Positions 48,239-58,376 of a DNA stretch of 64,000 nt are shown here, piece after piece. The stretch comes from Aphanizomenon flos-aquae FACHB-1287. Its GTDB lineage: Bacteria; Cyanobacteriota; Cyanobacteriia; Cyanobacteriales; Nostocaceae. Location of the stretch: assembly GCF_014698755.1 (NCBI RefSeq), contig NZ_JACJTO010000015.1, positions 30,853 through 94,852 on the forward strand, written 5' to 3'. A program made the translations under genes and the position numbers. Positions within the stretch are counted from its first letter, which is position 1. Each line of letters opens with the position of its first letter. The notes below the pieces were generated by a model. That model had not been told where the DNA came from. It ran no database searches and worked only from the letters and a program-made list of their open reading frames with translations.

Positions 48239-48889
48239 TTAGCTTATATCACTAAACGTATCTTTAAGAACAGAGCGTGCTGCTAGATGATTACGAGTAG
48301 AGGTAAGAATTTCCGCTTCTCGTTCTAAACGCGCAACTGTGTCCTGTATTTCTAGTAATGCTTGTTGTTCTGGAGCGACACCATAAAGATTACTAGCTAT
48401 CCAATAAGATAGTTCTGTGGGTAAGTCTGGTAAATCATTTGGTAGTTCAATCTCCTGTTCTGTTAATTTGGATGAAAGATGCACTACATCCCGCAATAGT
48501 TGTTCTACTTCAGAAGCTAAAGGACGTAGATCCTTAGCTGGTGATTGATCTTCGATCCATTCTACCAAACCGACGCGGTAGGGCTTTTCCCGGACATATT
48601 CTAAAACTCGAAATCTTTGTTGTCCTAAAGCTAATAGCTTGATTCTGTCATCGGGTAGTCGTTGATAATGGAGAATTTCCGCACAACAACCCACATTAGC
48701 AATTGTACCTTTGGTGGGATCAATCATCAATACGCCAAAACGGCGATCGCTTTCCAAAATCGTATTCATCATGATTCTGTAGCGAAATTCAAAGATATGT
48801 AGGGGTAATGGTCTGGTAGGAAATAGAACTACTTCGGGTAATGGAAATAGAGGTAATTCACGCACGGCAATTTTAGAGGAGGATGTCAT
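48239..48889 (-). CDS. LON substrate-binding domain protein
   Basis: A 216-residue protein consisting of the Lon N-terminal substrate-binding domain only (ELPLFPLPEVVLFPTRPLPLHIFEFRYR, quoted in two parts by position 10-37). There is no AAA or protease domain. In cyanobacteria it usually lies just downstream of rpsJ, as here (219 bp). The function is unknown; a role in protein quality control is the usual suggestion. Confidence 0.9.
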   Translation of the reverse strand: MTSSSKIAVRELPLFPLPEVVLFPTRPLPLHIFEFRYRIMMNTILESDRRFGVLMIDPTKGTIANVGCCAEILHYQRLPDDRIKLLALGQQRFRVLEYVREKPYRVGLVEWIEDQSPAKDLRPLASEVEQLLRDVVHLSSKLTEQEIELPNDLPDLPTELSYWIASNLYGVAPEQQALLEIQDTVARLEREAEILTSTRNHLAARSVLKDTFSDIS

Positions 48890-49020
48890 GGTTATTTGAG
48901 TATAAATTTTATTCTTAAAATATATTGTTGGCTATTTTTCCCGCACTTGGTTTCTATTTTACCATGATGTTTTATGGTTAATAAAAAGCCCTGAGATAAA
49001 TTTTCCCAGAGCTTCCTAAA

Positions 49021-49101
49021 TGTCAGTGGTCAGTTGTTCGTTGTCAGTTGTTTTTTCTTCACCACTGACGATTGACCACTGACCACTGACCACCAACGAT
49101 T
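49021..49101. repeat. Heptamer repeats between rpsJ and the LON gene
   Basis: Mixed gtcagtg, gtcagtt and gaccact units. Confidence 0.75.
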
Positions 49102-49108
49102 GACAAAC

Positions 49109-49426
49109 TTACAATTTGACTTCAATATCTACACCTGAAGGCAAATCTAGCTTCATAAGTGCATCAATAGTTTTAGAAGAAGGCTGATAAATGTCAATAA
49201 TCCGACGATGGGTGCGGGTTTCAAAATGCTCACGGGAATCTTTATCTACGTGAGGTGATCTTAGTACGCAATATATCTTGCGTTTTGTTGGTAAAGGAAT
49301 TGGTCCGATAGCTGTCGCGTTGGTGCGGTTAGCGGTGTCTACAATCTTCTCGCAAGATGTATCTAATAAACGTCGGTCAAATGCCTTTAAGCGAATTCTA
49401 ATCTTCTGCTGCTGTAGAGTTGCCAT
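49109..49426 (-). CDS. rpsJ: Ribosomal protein S10 (NusE)
   Basis: 105 residues, full length: [21 protein letters not shown], then [22 protein letters not shown] and [21 protein letters not shown] (each part of S10). Component of the 30S head and of antitermination complexes. Last gene of the str cluster, separated from tuf by 341 bp that contain a terminator and an inserted element. Confidence 0.98.
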   Translation of the reverse strand: MATLQQQKIRIRLKAFDRRLLDTSCEKIVDTANRTNATAIGPIPLPTKRKIYCVLRSPHVDKDSREHFETRTHRRIIDIYQPSSKTIDALMKLDLPSGVDIEVKL

Positions 49427-49530
49427 TTTTAGTTTTCCAGGTTCGGTAAATTTTAGACTTTAGATTTTAGATTTTAGATGTTCAATTTCATCCCCAATCC
49501 AAAATTTAAAATTGTTTATGGGAATAGAAA

Positions 49531-49567
49531 GGAGCAGAGATTTTATTACTTATCTCCGCTCCTTTTT
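49531..49567. terminator. Hairpin terminator between tuf and rpsJ
   Basis: GGAGCAGAGA pairs with TCTCCGCTCC (one mismatch) around 12 nt. Five T follow on the plus strand and TTTC on the minus strand. On the minus strand it would end or attenuate the tuf transcript. Confidence 0.65.
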
Positions 49568-49750
49568 GACATACTCACCGACCTGAAGGTGCGGTGATTC
49601 TTGACACTTCAATGAAACACGCCACAAGTGGTCTTATCGTCCCTCCATGTCCGTTTAAAGTCTCCCAATGCCCTATGGCGACTATGACCAAATTTTAACA
49701 TAAAGCCGTCCTAGAAGGACGGGGCTTGTGTCCCGTCTTTTCGGTCATGA
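49568..49750. mobile_element. IS200/IS605-derived palindromic element without transposase
   Basis: About 180 bp. The left stem is TCACCG/CGGTGA (49575-49597) followed by GATTCTTGAC; the right stem is CCGTCC/GGACGG (49706-49722) followed by GGGCTTG and TTTTCGGTCATGA. These are the kinds of ends seen on cyanobacterial IS605-group elements. No tnpA or tnpB remains, so it is a passive (MITE/PATE-like) copy. It sits between tuf and rpsJ in a ribosomal operon. Confidence 0.7.
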
Positions 49751-49767
49751 GAGCAAAAAGGTGAGTG

Positions 49768-50997
49768 TTATTTCAAGATTTTAGCGACAACACCTGCACC
49801 AATAGTCCGGCCACCTTCACGAATAGCGAAGCGCATACCTTGTTCAATAGCAACTGGGTTAATCAATTCTACTGTTACTTTGATGCGATCGCCAGGCATT
49901 ACCATTTCCACATCTTTATTATCATCAGAGGTAAAGGCTTTGATTGTACCTGTTACATCAGTTGTCCGCACATAGAACTGAGGACGATAACCAGCGAAAA
50001 ATGGTGTTTTCCGACCACCTTCTTTCTCTGTTAAAACGTAAACTTCACCTTGAAACTGAGTGTGAGGTGTAATTGAGCCTGGTTTAGCTATTACCATACC
50101 CCGCTCAATGTCTTCCTTTTTCATACCGCGTAGTAGTACACCGGCATTATCACCAGCCATACCTTGATCAAGGCTCTTCTTGAACATTTCGATCCCAGTG
50201 ACTGCGGTACTGCGGGTATCTCTGATGCCAATTAGCTCAACTGTATCGCCAACCTTAACGACACCGCGTTCAATCCGTCCAGTAGCCACAGTACCGCGAC
50301 CTGTGATGGTGAACACATCTTCCACAGCCATCAAGAATGGTTGGTCTATAGCCCGCTCAGGAGTGGGAATATAAGAATCTACAGCATCCATTAATTCATA
50401 GATTTTATCTACCCACTTATTCTCACCACGCTGAGTTTTGGGATTAGCGGTCATTGCTTGGAGAGCTTGTAGACCTGAACCTTTGATAATGGGAATATTG
50501 TCACCATCGAAATCATAGTCGGTGAGCAGTTCCCGCAATTCCATTTCTACCAATTCCAGCAATTCCTCGTCATCCATCATATCTTCCTTGTTCAAGAAGA
50601 CGACCAGACTAGGAACACCCACTTGTTTGGCCAAGAGGATGTGTTCACGAGTTTGGGGCATAGGACCATCCGTAGCTGCAACTACTAAGATGCCTCCATC
50701 CATTTGCGCTGCACCTGTGATCATGTTTTTCACATAGTCAGCGTGTCCAGGACAATCCACGTGAGCATAGTGACGACTAGCTGTTTCATACTCAACGTGA
50801 GCAGTATTGATTGTAATACCCCGAGCTTTTTCTTCAGGTGCATTATCAATTTGGTCGTAGCCTTTAGCTACAGCTTGACCCATAGCGGCCAAGGTCATGG
50901 TAATAGCTGCTGTTAAAGTAGTTTTGCCGTGGTCAACGTGGCCAACAGTACCGATATTAACGTGAGGTTTAGTTCTTTCAAACTTTGCGCGTGCCAT
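49768..50997 (-). CDS. tuf: Elongation factor Tu
   Basis: 409 residues. P-loop [40 protein letters not shown], and a complete C-terminal domain ([20 protein letters not shown]). It carries aminoacyl-tRNA to the ribosome. It lies 22 bp downstream of fusA, in the standard str order. Confidence 0.99.
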   Translation of the reverse strand: MARAKFERTKPHVNIGTVGHVDHGKTTLTAAITMTLAAMGQAVAKGYDQIDNAPEEKARGITINTAHVEYETASRHYAHVDCPGHADYVKNMITGAAQMDGGILVVAATDGPMPQTREHILLAKQVGVPSLVVFLNKEDMMDDEELLELVEMELRELLTDYDFDGDNIPIIKGSGLQALQAMTANPKTQRGENKWVDKIYELMDAVDSYIPTPERAIDQPFLMAVEDVFTITGRGTVATGRIERGVVKVGDTVELIGIRDTRSTAVTGIEMFKKSLDQGMAGDNAGVLLRGMKKEDIERGMVIAKPGSITPHTQFQGEVYVLTEKEGGRKTPFFAGYRPQFYVRTTDVTGTIKAFTSDDNKDVEMVMPGDRIKVTVELINPVAIEQGMRFAIREGGRTIGAGVVAKILK

Positions 50998-51019
50998 GAA
51001 TAATCGTTTCCTTTTTTAA

Positions 51020-53098
51020 TTAAGCGTTCCCTTTACTTTTTGAGATGATTCCCTCAGCTACGCTGCGAGGCACCTCTTCGTAGGTACTAAACTCCATCGT
51101 AAAGATACCTCTACCTTGGGTTTTTGACCGGATATCAGTGGCATAACCAAACATGGTTGCCAGTGGAACTTTCGATACTACCTTCGCAAGTCCTTGTTCA
51201 GTGCTTTGGCTTTCAATCTGTCCTCTGCGGGAGATTAAGTCACCAATCACGTTACCGATATAGTCTTCAGGTACTTCTACTTCAACTTTCATGATCGGCT
51301 CTAAGATCACAGGAGAGGCTTTTGTAGCCGCTTCTTTTATGGCCATAGAACCAGCAATTTTGAAAGCCATTTCTGAAGAGTCTACGTCGTGGTAAGAACC
51401 ATGTATTAATGTAGCTTTGACATCAATAAGTGGATATCCAGCTAAAATACCAGATTCACAACATTCTTTCATGCCCTGTTCAGCAGGTCCGATGTACTCT
51501 TTCGGTACAATCCCACCGACAATTTTAGAAACAAATACAAAACCTGTACCTGGTTCACCTGGTTCTAAATTGATCACTACGTGACCGTACTGACCCTTAC
51601 CACCACTCTGACGGATAAATTTACCATCAACTTTTTCGACGGCTTTGCGAATGGTTTCACGGTAAGCCACTTGGGGAGCACCAACGTTTGCTTCTACTTT
51701 AAATTCCCGTAACATCCGATCTACGAGAATTTCTAGGTGCAATTCTCCCATGCCCGCAATTACGGTTTGGTTGGTTTCTGGATCAACACGCACCCGGAAG
51801 GTGGGGTCTTCTTCGGAAAGAGATTGCAGTGCTTTGGAAAGCTTGTCCATGTCATTCTTGGTTTTGGGTTCAACCGCTACCGAGATCACAGGCTCAGGAA
51901 TAAATAGGGATTCCAAAATTACTGGTGAACCTTCATCACAAAGGGTATCACCTGTCAAGGTGTCTTTCAATCCTAAAGCAGCGCCTAAGTCACCTGCCCG
52001 TAGTTCATCTACGTCTTGTCGGTCATCTGCTTTCATCAGCACTAACCGAGAGATCCGTTCTTTTTTATTCTTGCTGACGTTAAGAACGTAACTACCTTTC
52101 TTCAGCACACCAGAATAAACACGAACGAAGGTCAGGCGACCGTAAGGATCAGCCATAATCTTAAATGCCAAGGCTGATAATGGTTCTTCATCATCAGCAT
52201 GACGTTCTACAGGATCACCGTTGAGTAGGGTTCCTTGAATTGGTGGCACTTCCAGTGGTGATGGTAGGTAATCTATCACCGCATCTAACATCAGTTGCAC
52301 GCCTTTGTTTTTAAAGGCTGAACCGCAAAGCACTGGTACAATTGTCCCAGCAATTGTTCCCTTTCGGAGGGCAGTACGGATTTCTGCTTCTGTCAGTTCT
52401 TCGCCCTCGAAGTACTTGTTCATCAGCGTGTCATCAGTTTCTGATACGGCTTCTACCAGCTTGACGCGGTATTGGGCTGCTTTTTCGGCTAGATCTGGGG
52501 GAATTTCTATTGTTTGGATATCAGTTCCTTGGTCGTTGGTGTACATATATGCACACATTTTCACCAAGTCTATAATCCCTTTAAATTCGGTTTCACTACC
52601 AATAGGTAGTTGAATAGCAATGGCATTAGCTCGCAAGCGATCGCACATCTGGTCATGCACTCTATAGAAGTTCGCACCGGTGCGATCCATCTTGTTAATA
52701 AAGGCAATGCGAGGGACTTTATAGCGGTCTGCTTGTCGCCATACTGTTTCTGATTGGGGTTGAACACCACCTACGGAACAAAATACAGCGATTACACCAT
52801 CTAATACTCGCATGGAACGTTCAACTTCAATTGTGAAGTCTACGTGACCGGGAGTATCAATAATGTTAATTTGATGATCATTCCAACTGGTACTAATGGC
52901 GGCAGCAGTAATGGTAATTCCCCGCTCCCGTTCCTGTTCCATCCAGTCTGTAACGGCAGTTCCTTCATGAACTTCGCCAATTTTATGAATGATCCCAGAG
53001 TAAAATAATATTCTCTCTGTTGTCGTTGTTTTGCCCGCATCTATATGCGCCGCAATACCGATATTGCGTACTTTCTCTAGCGGGTTCGTGCGTGCCAC
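51020..53098 (-). CDS. fusA: Elongation factor G
   Basis: 692 residues, all five domains. P-loop [39 protein letters not shown], and the C-terminal [19 protein letters not shown]. It drives translocation. 289 bp of apparently gene-free DNA separate it from rpsG. Confidence 0.99.
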   Translation of the reverse strand: MARTNPLEKVRNIGIAAHIDAGKTTTTERILFYSGIIHKIGEVHEGTAVTDWMEQERERGITITAAAISTSWNDHQINIIDTPGHVDFTIEVERSMRVLDGVIAVFCSVGGVQPQSETVWRQADRYKVPRIAFINKMDRTGANFYRVHDQMCDRLRANAIAIQLPIGSETEFKGIIDLVKMCAYMYTNDQGTDIQTIEIPPDLAEKAAQYRVKLVEAVSETDDTLMNKYFEGEELTEAEIRTALRKGTIAGTIVPVLCGSAFKNKGVQLMLDAVIDYLPSPLEVPPIQGTLLNGDPVERHADDEEPLSALAFKIMADPYGRLTFVRVYSGVLKKGSYVLNVSKNKKERISRLVLMKADDRQDVDELRAGDLGAALGLKDTLTGDTLCDEGSPVILESLFIPEPVISVAVEPKTKNDMDKLSKALQSLSEEDPTFRVRVDPETNQTVIAGMGELHLEILVDRMLREFKVEANVGAPQVAYRETIRKAVEKVDGKFIRQSGGKGQYGHVVINLEPGEPGTGFVFVSKIVGGIVPKEYIGPAEQGMKECCESGILAGYPLIDVKATLIHGSYHDVDSSEMAFKIAGSMAIKEAATKASPVILEPIMKVEVEVPEDYIGNVIGDLISRRGQIESQSTEQGLAKVVSKVPLATMFGYATDIRSKTQGRGIFTMEFSTYEEVPRSVAEGIISKSKGNA

Positions 53099-53387
53099 AG
53101 TTACCTCCTATCGTTTTCCCCTCATGATATCTGCTATATAAATCCTAGACAAAGCTAGATATTTACTTCTTACTTCAATGGGAGCATGGGAGCAGTTATC
53201 CCTCAGTAAGCTTTCACGCTTTAGCAAAACGCAATATCACTTTTTGCTTTGAAAAAACCATCACTATGATTGCTTGGTTTTCGCGTCAGTAATAGTTTGA
53301 TTAAAGACTATGGCTTCGCCATCAGACAATTCACATTGTATATGAATTGCTGAACAGAAAAGACGATATATCGCCTTTCTACCTAGT

Positions 53388-53858
53388 TTAGTAACGATAG
53401 TGTGCAAATGCTTTATTTGCTTCGGCCATCCGGTGTGTTTCTTCCCGCTTACGAATAGCGCTGCCAGTTTCATTGGCGGCATCCATTAATTCATTAGCTA
53501 GTCTACCAGCCATGGTTCTACCTGGACGTTGACGAGAATACTGCACTAACCACCGCAATGCTAGGGTAGTACCGCGATCTGTCCGCACTTCCATGGGTAC
53601 TTGGTACGTTGCTCCACCTACCCGGCGAGCTTTTACTTCTACCAATGGGGTCGCGTTACGCACGGCTTTTTCAAAAGTTTCTAAGGGACTTCCACCGGTA
53701 CGTTCTTCAATAGTTTTCAAAGCATCATAAACTATTCTTGCGGCAATTGATTTTTTGCCATGACGCATTATCCGCCGCATCATCATGCTGATAAGGCGAC
53801 TGTTATACACTGAGTCAGGCGGGACTGCACGCCTTTGACTAACACCACGACGAGACAT
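53388..53858 (-). CDS. rpsG: Ribosomal protein S7
   Basis: 156 residues, full length: [20 protein letters not shown], then the [20 protein letters not shown] helices and the terminal NKAFAHYRY. Primary binder of the 16S 3' domain. Second gene of the str cluster. Confidence 0.99.
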   Translation of the reverse strand: MSRRGVSQRRAVPPDSVYNSRLISMMMRRIMRHGKKSIAARIVYDALKTIEERTGGSPLETFEKAVRNATPLVEVKARRVGGATYQVPMEVRTDRGTTLALRWLVQYSRQRPGRTMAGRLANELMDAANETGSAIRKREETHRMAEANKAFAHYRY

Positions 53859-54233
53859 ACTTCATCCTTGAATACGGAATTTGGTCACGAAATTATATGC
53901 TATCAGAACACAGGAGACTAAAAGCAGTTTAATTCGCCGCTGATTTTTCCTGAGTTTTCGTTTATGGCTTGCGCCACGCTATCGTTATCAATTGCAAGGA
54001 GGCTGAATTAACTCATTTCAGTCATCAGACACAGAAGACGACAACGTAATCAACTTTAAAATTTAGATTAAAGTGCTGTTATCGTTTACAGGATTATCTT
54101 CAGAAACTCATGCAAATTGTGTTTTATGCCAGATACAGTTTGATTTTTTTTTAAAATTTCGTTCCTGCTGGTTCTTTGATGCAGTTTTAGGTAGGACGAT
54201 TAACCGTTCTTGAGGCGATTAACCGCCGCTTAC
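53859..54233. other. Gap between rpsL and rpsG, no gene seen
   Basis: 375 bp, unusually long for this gene pair. AT-rich, no clear terminator or repeat. It might contain a promoter for rpsG-fusA-tuf. Confidence 0.5.
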
Positions 54234-54617
54234 CTATTTTTTACCTGCCTTTTGGCGCTTAGTTCCATATTTGGAACGGCCTTGTTTCCGATCTTTAACT
54301 CCGGCTGTATCTAATGTGCCACGAATAATGTGGTATCTAACTCCGGGTAAGTCTTTGACCCGACCACCACGAATCATAACTACGGAATGTTCTTGTAAGT
54401 TATGACCGATACCTGGGATGTAAGCTGTTACTTCAAATCCTGAGGTAAGTCTGACCCTGGCTACCTTGCGGAGTGCTGAGTTAGGCTTTTTAGGTGTAGT
54501 TGTGTATACTCTGGTACAAACGCCTCGACGTTGAGGGCATTCTTTCAGAGCAGGGGACTTTGTTTTCTGACGCGCTAGTTCGCGTTCACTACGTATTAGC
54601 TGCTGTATTGTTGGCAT
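54234..54617 (-). CDS. rpsL: Ribosomal protein S12
   Basis: 127 residues. Contains [18 protein letters not shown] and [13 protein letters not shown]; the lysines where streptomycin-resistance substitutions usually arise are unchanged, so the protein looks streptomycin-sensitive. First gene of the str cluster. Confidence 0.99.
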   Translation of the reverse strand: MPTIQQLIRSERELARQKTKSPALKECPQRRGVCTRVYTTTPKKPNSALRKVARVRLTSGFEVTAYIPGIGHNLQEHSVVMIRGGRVKDLPGVRYHIIRGTLDTAGVKDRKQGRSKYGTKRQKAGKK

Positions 54618-54810
54618 GAGTTACAGCGCGTGAAGCTGCTTTATGATCTAAGTTTTAACAAATCCTGATTATATCTTTTTTTCTGATTTTCTGTCAATCA
54701 TTTTGGGAGAAAACAAGGAACAGGCAACGGAGAACAGCCAAGAGGCTAAAGGCAAAAGGCAAAAAGTAGGAAAATTTTTTACCCAATGACTACTGACTAC
54801 TGACCAATAA

Positions 54811-55137
54811 CTACTGACTAACAGAGAAAGAATTACCACAGCTACAGGTGGATGTTGCTTGGGGGTTATGAAAGCGAAAACCCCCACCCATTAAATCTTC
54901 TGAATAATCCAGTGATAATTCATTGATGTAATTGAGGCTTTCCGGGTCTATAATTACACGAAGATTTTGCAACTCTAAAACCTGGTCTTGGGGTTGTACT
55001 GTTGTATCAAAAGCAAGATCATAAAACCAATCAGCACAGCCTCCAGATTTCACCCGCAAGCGAAATAAAATATTTGATGGTTGTTTAGATTTTAAGCGTT
55101 CAATCTCATTAATGGCTGCTGGACTCAAATAAATCAT
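54811..55137 (-). CDS. IscA/SufA-like iron-sulfur assembly protein
   Basis: A 108-residue A-type carrier with the three invariant cysteines: Cys34 (SGGCADWFY), Cys98 and Cys100 (STCSCGNSF). It binds iron or a Fe-S cluster and passes it to target proteins. The divergent SGGCADWFYDLAF segment is a cyanobacterial variant of the usual SGCSG. Heptamer repeats flank it on both sides. Confidence 0.9.
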   Translation of the reverse strand: MIYLSPAAINEIERLKSKQPSNILFRLRVKSGGCADWFYDLAFDTTVQPQDQVLELQNLRVIIDPESLNYINELSLDYSEDLMGGGFRFHNPQATSTCSCGNSFSVSQ

Positions 55138-55201
55138 GGAATTTTTAGATTAGTCAGTGGTCAGTGGTCAGAAATAAAAAAAATTTCCTCTTACCTATTG
55201 C

Positions 55202-55621
55202 CTATTTTTCAGAACGGGCATAGTCATCTTGATAGCGAATAATATCATCTTCTCCCAAATATTCCCCATTTTGGACTTCAATTAAAATTAAGGGAATTAC
55301 ACCGGGGTTTTCTAATCGATGGGTTGTACATTGAGGGACATAGGTTGATTGATTGTTGCTTAATAAGATTTGTTGTTCACCACAAACTACTTTAGCTGTA
55401 CCAGAAACAACAATCCAGTGTTCACTGCGGTGGTGGTGCATTTGTAAGCTGAGACGATGTCCGGGCTTGACTTCAATTCGCTTAATTTTATATCCGCGTC
55501 CTTCTTCTAAAATTGTGAAAGACCCCCAGGGACGTAATTCAGTAGCTGCAACATTCTTAGAATTAATTGTCGGTTGCAGGGACGGGGTATGAATAGGGAC
55601 GGTTTCTGGTAGTTTAGCCAT
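55202..55621 (-). CDS. Cupin protein, mannose-6-phosphate isomerase type II C-terminal domain
   Basis: A single-domain cupin of 139 residues: RPWGSFTILEEGRGYKIKRIEV, MHHHRSEHWIVVSGTAKV (metal-binding His and Glu) and PQCTTHRLENPG. It equals the isomerase domain of bifunctional ManC/AlgA without the guanylyltransferase. Probable role in mannose-6-phosphate and GDP-mannose supply for polysaccharides. Confidence 0.9.
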   Translation of the reverse strand: MAKLPETVPIHTPSLQPTINSKNVAATELRPWGSFTILEEGRGYKIKRIEVKPGHRLSLQMHHHRSEHWIVVSGTAKVVCGEQQILLSNNQSTYVPQCTTHRLENPGVIPLILIEVQNGEYLGEDDIIRYQDDYARSEK

Positions 55622-55805
55622 AGTTACCTCAGTAATTAGTAATTAACAACGAACAACGAACAACAGAGACATAACAAATCCATTTTTAGTCTAAATAGTC
55701 AATGAGATTTAGCTACTTTGCTCAAGATAGCAAAACTCACCATTAATCAGTAAAGTCCTCTGTTGAAACTGATATGTCTACACAAAGTCTTCATTAAAAA
55801 TTAAT

Positions 55806-57653
55806 TTAGGGTTTGACAGATTCAGATTCTAGGAAAATACCAATACCGTTATGAACACGCGCTGCTGTATTGGGGGAACGGTCAAGTAACTGACCACTTA
55901 AATAAAGACTAGTAGAACTACCACCGTCTAAATTTAAGGCATTAATACAACCCATAGTTTGCATTAATTTTGCTTGTTCTGCTAAAGTTGGACCGCCACC
56001 ACCAGCCCGATTATGTACAGCAGCAATAATAATATTACCCGTAGAGCTAGTACAAATACTGCTACGAACTGCTTGACTTGCCATAAAAGCGGGGCTAAAT
56101 GCTTCCGCTTGTCCGTCTAAAACTATTTGTCGATTTTGAACTAATAGAGGACCTGCAGCAATAATATTAGCATAGCGACTAAATTCAGGTGTAGTGGTGG
56201 TGCTAGTCAGATTAACTTTTGTACCTATGGGTAGTTGTGGTTTTTCACTACGGAAGGTAAGAAGATAACCATTTTTAGGAATTATGATAGCATTTATACC
56301 ACTTTTACCTCCTGGTAATTGATTAGTTACTTGATTGTTTTCGATCACCAATATACTTTCATTATCAGTTAAAGGTGTATAAGTATTTCCCCAGGCTGAT
56401 GTATAACGAGCGATACCACGTTGAACATAACCACTATTGAGTAAGACTATGGATAAACGCTGATTATTATTGGTGGTTAAGGTTTCTGTGAGGGTAAGAC
56501 GACCAAAATAAAATTGTCCGTTATTATTCCAAGCGATTGCTCCTCTGTTGAGAATTGGACCGGATAGCCATTGATTATCTCGACGAATTGCCCCTAAAGG
56601 TAATTTATTATTACGGTTAAAATAACCACCATTAATTGCAGCTACCGCTAAGTAATTTTGAGCAGTTTGCCATAAAGGGGCTGTACCAGTGAGTGTTTGT
56701 GGGTTTGTAACTATGGGTTTAATACTTAATCCTACTTCACTAGGATTAATATCCAACCAAACTACGGGAAAGCGAACTGTTCCTAGGCTCACAAACTGCT
56801 GTCGCCATTGTAACCCCCGTGCCCAAGTAATACTCTTTTCTACTAAAGCCTCAGGTTGAATGTCAATAACTAGGCGGTTTGGTTGGGGAATTGTGCTAAT
56901 CTGTGGAGATTGACCAAAGGGAACACTTAACCGGACAATTGTTTGATTATTTACCACTTCCACCTTTTGAATTATTGATGCGGGTGTTATTGGTATATTA
57001 GGTTGAGGGTTATAACGTTGAATTAAAGCGGAGTCAGCGATACCATCTAAAATGATTGTCCATTCTCGATGAGGTGGTGTGGTAGATTTAGAAATGATTT
57101 CATCAGGATCTACTACTTTTTTAACTGGTAACTCTTGACGAACTTGCCAAGGAGTGGCCATGTCTAAATCTAAAACAACTCTATCTCCTGTTGGTAGTTT
57201 ACCGAGACGGATATTTTTGAGTTGAGAAGGAGGAGTAGAAATTACTAAACTGTTCCCATTAGTCTGAATTCTCCATCCTTGTTTAAGCGCTAATTGAGTA
57301 ATATCTAAATAGCGATATCCTCCACGGAGATTGGTATTCAGAACAAGGGAGCTTGAAAACCATTGTACTGGTTGTTGTCCAGGATTACTACTATTGAGTA
57401 AATCTATACCGATGAGTTGCTTAACCGCGCCATCACTTAGATAGGTTTGTATCTCGGTTCTGGTTGGTTTTGGCTGTAACCATGCTCCTGGTAAGGTCCT
57501 ACCATTGAGAATAATTTGATTACCGGCACTCGAAGAAGTAGACACGGGAGTTGGTAAACTGGGGATATTTTGAGCTAATGCCCCGTGAGTAGTAGTTAAA
57601 TATAGTGCTGTTGATAGTAGTGGTAACACAGAATTAAGCATTTTGAGGATCAT
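55806..57653 (-). CDS. Exported phosphodiester glycosidase (NAGPA/DUF2233 domain)
   Basis: A 615-residue secreted protein. Signal peptide at 1-28 (ending GALAQ); an N-terminal region (~120-280) with AMIN-like strands (PQPNRLVIDIQPEAL), then the C-terminal glycosidase (~330-610) with AAINGGYFNRNNKLPLGAI, AGPLLVQNRQIVLDGQ and the hallmark NLDGGSSTSLYLSG. The domain removes terminal GlcNAc phosphodiesters in other proteins; here the substrate is probably a cell-wall or exopolysaccharide component. Confidence 0.88.
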   Translation of the reverse strand: MILKMLNSVLPLLSTALYLTTTHGALAQNIPSLPTPVSTSSSAGNQIILNGRTLPGAWLQPKPTRTEIQTYLSDGAVKQLIGIDLLNSSNPGQQPVQWFSSSLVLNTNLRGGYRYLDITQLALKQGWRIQTNGNSLVISTPPSQLKNIRLGKLPTGDRVVLDLDMATPWQVRQELPVKKVVDPDEIISKSTTPPHREWTIILDGIADSALIQRYNPQPNIPITPASIIQKVEVVNNQTIVRLSVPFGQSPQISTIPQPNRLVIDIQPEALVEKSITWARGLQWRQQFVSLGTVRFPVVWLDINPSEVGLSIKPIVTNPQTLTGTAPLWQTAQNYLAVAAINGGYFNRNNKLPLGAIRRDNQWLSGPILNRGAIAWNNNGQFYFGRLTLTETLTTNNNQRLSIVLLNSGYVQRGIARYTSAWGNTYTPLTDNESILVIENNQVTNQLPGGKSGINAIIIPKNGYLLTFRSEKPQLPIGTKVNLTSTTTTPEFSRYANIIAAGPLLVQNRQIVLDGQAEAFSPAFMASQAVRSSICTSSTGNIIIAAVHNRAGGGGPTLAEQAKLMQTMGCINALNLDGGSSTSLYLSGQLLDRSPNTAARVHNGIGIFLESESVKP

Positions 57654-58376
57654 TGACTGGCCATTTTTAAAAGTGAACTACTTTTGCTATCATACAAAAC
57701 CCAATGCCAGGAAAATTTATCAGGAAATTTAAAAAATAATTATCTTTTCTAGAAATAATCGTGATACTATACATATTGGGTTTCTGTCTCTTGTACAGAG
57801 CAAAAACAATTATCATGTTAAAAATATAACTGTAATTGTTTTAAATAATACAAACTCATCCTGGGGACTATGCGGATAGTCTTAGGGGTTAAAACTGAAA
57901 TTCGCAGACTCTACCTCAATCTCTAAGATTTTGGATTTGGAGATTTAAATCTGAAATTTCCAGTTGCTGTGGTGGGTAATGAATAAGCAGTGAAAATATA
58001 AGCAAAACACAGATATATTTTAGGACTTGTCAAATGGGCATATAGTAAAAAAGGTTGATTTAGGTGAATATTTAACTGTCAGCAATCAGCCAAGAACCAG
58101 AATATTCTTGCATGGTGTAGACCATTAGCAAAAAACTTCAAAAACTGTTGGATTTATAGGTTGTTCTGGATTAAGGTAGTTTGTTTTTACAGTGCGTTTA
58201 ACAAATAAAAAATAGATAGGCATTGGTAATATAGCTTTGGCTAAATGTCAAGCTCAAACTAAAATTGTTATATCTAAATTTTGGTAATTATGTATTTTTA
58301 TCCAGTGCCAAAACTGAGGAAATTTCCCTCTAGTAGTAATAACAATATCTGTACCTCAACATTTCAGGAATAAAGT
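57654..58376. other. Long intergenic region upstream of glsF
   Basis: 723 bp between divergent genes. AT-rich with no coding frame of note. I looked for an NtcA site (GTA-N8-TAC), expected for a nitrogen-assimilation gene, and found only mis-spaced versions. The glsF promoter must be here. Confidence 0.5.

Noticed and set aside
57840..58376. NtcA binding site upstream of glsF
   Set aside because: Only GTA/TAC pairs with wrong spacing (N9, N13) were found; not the GTA-N8-TAC consensus.
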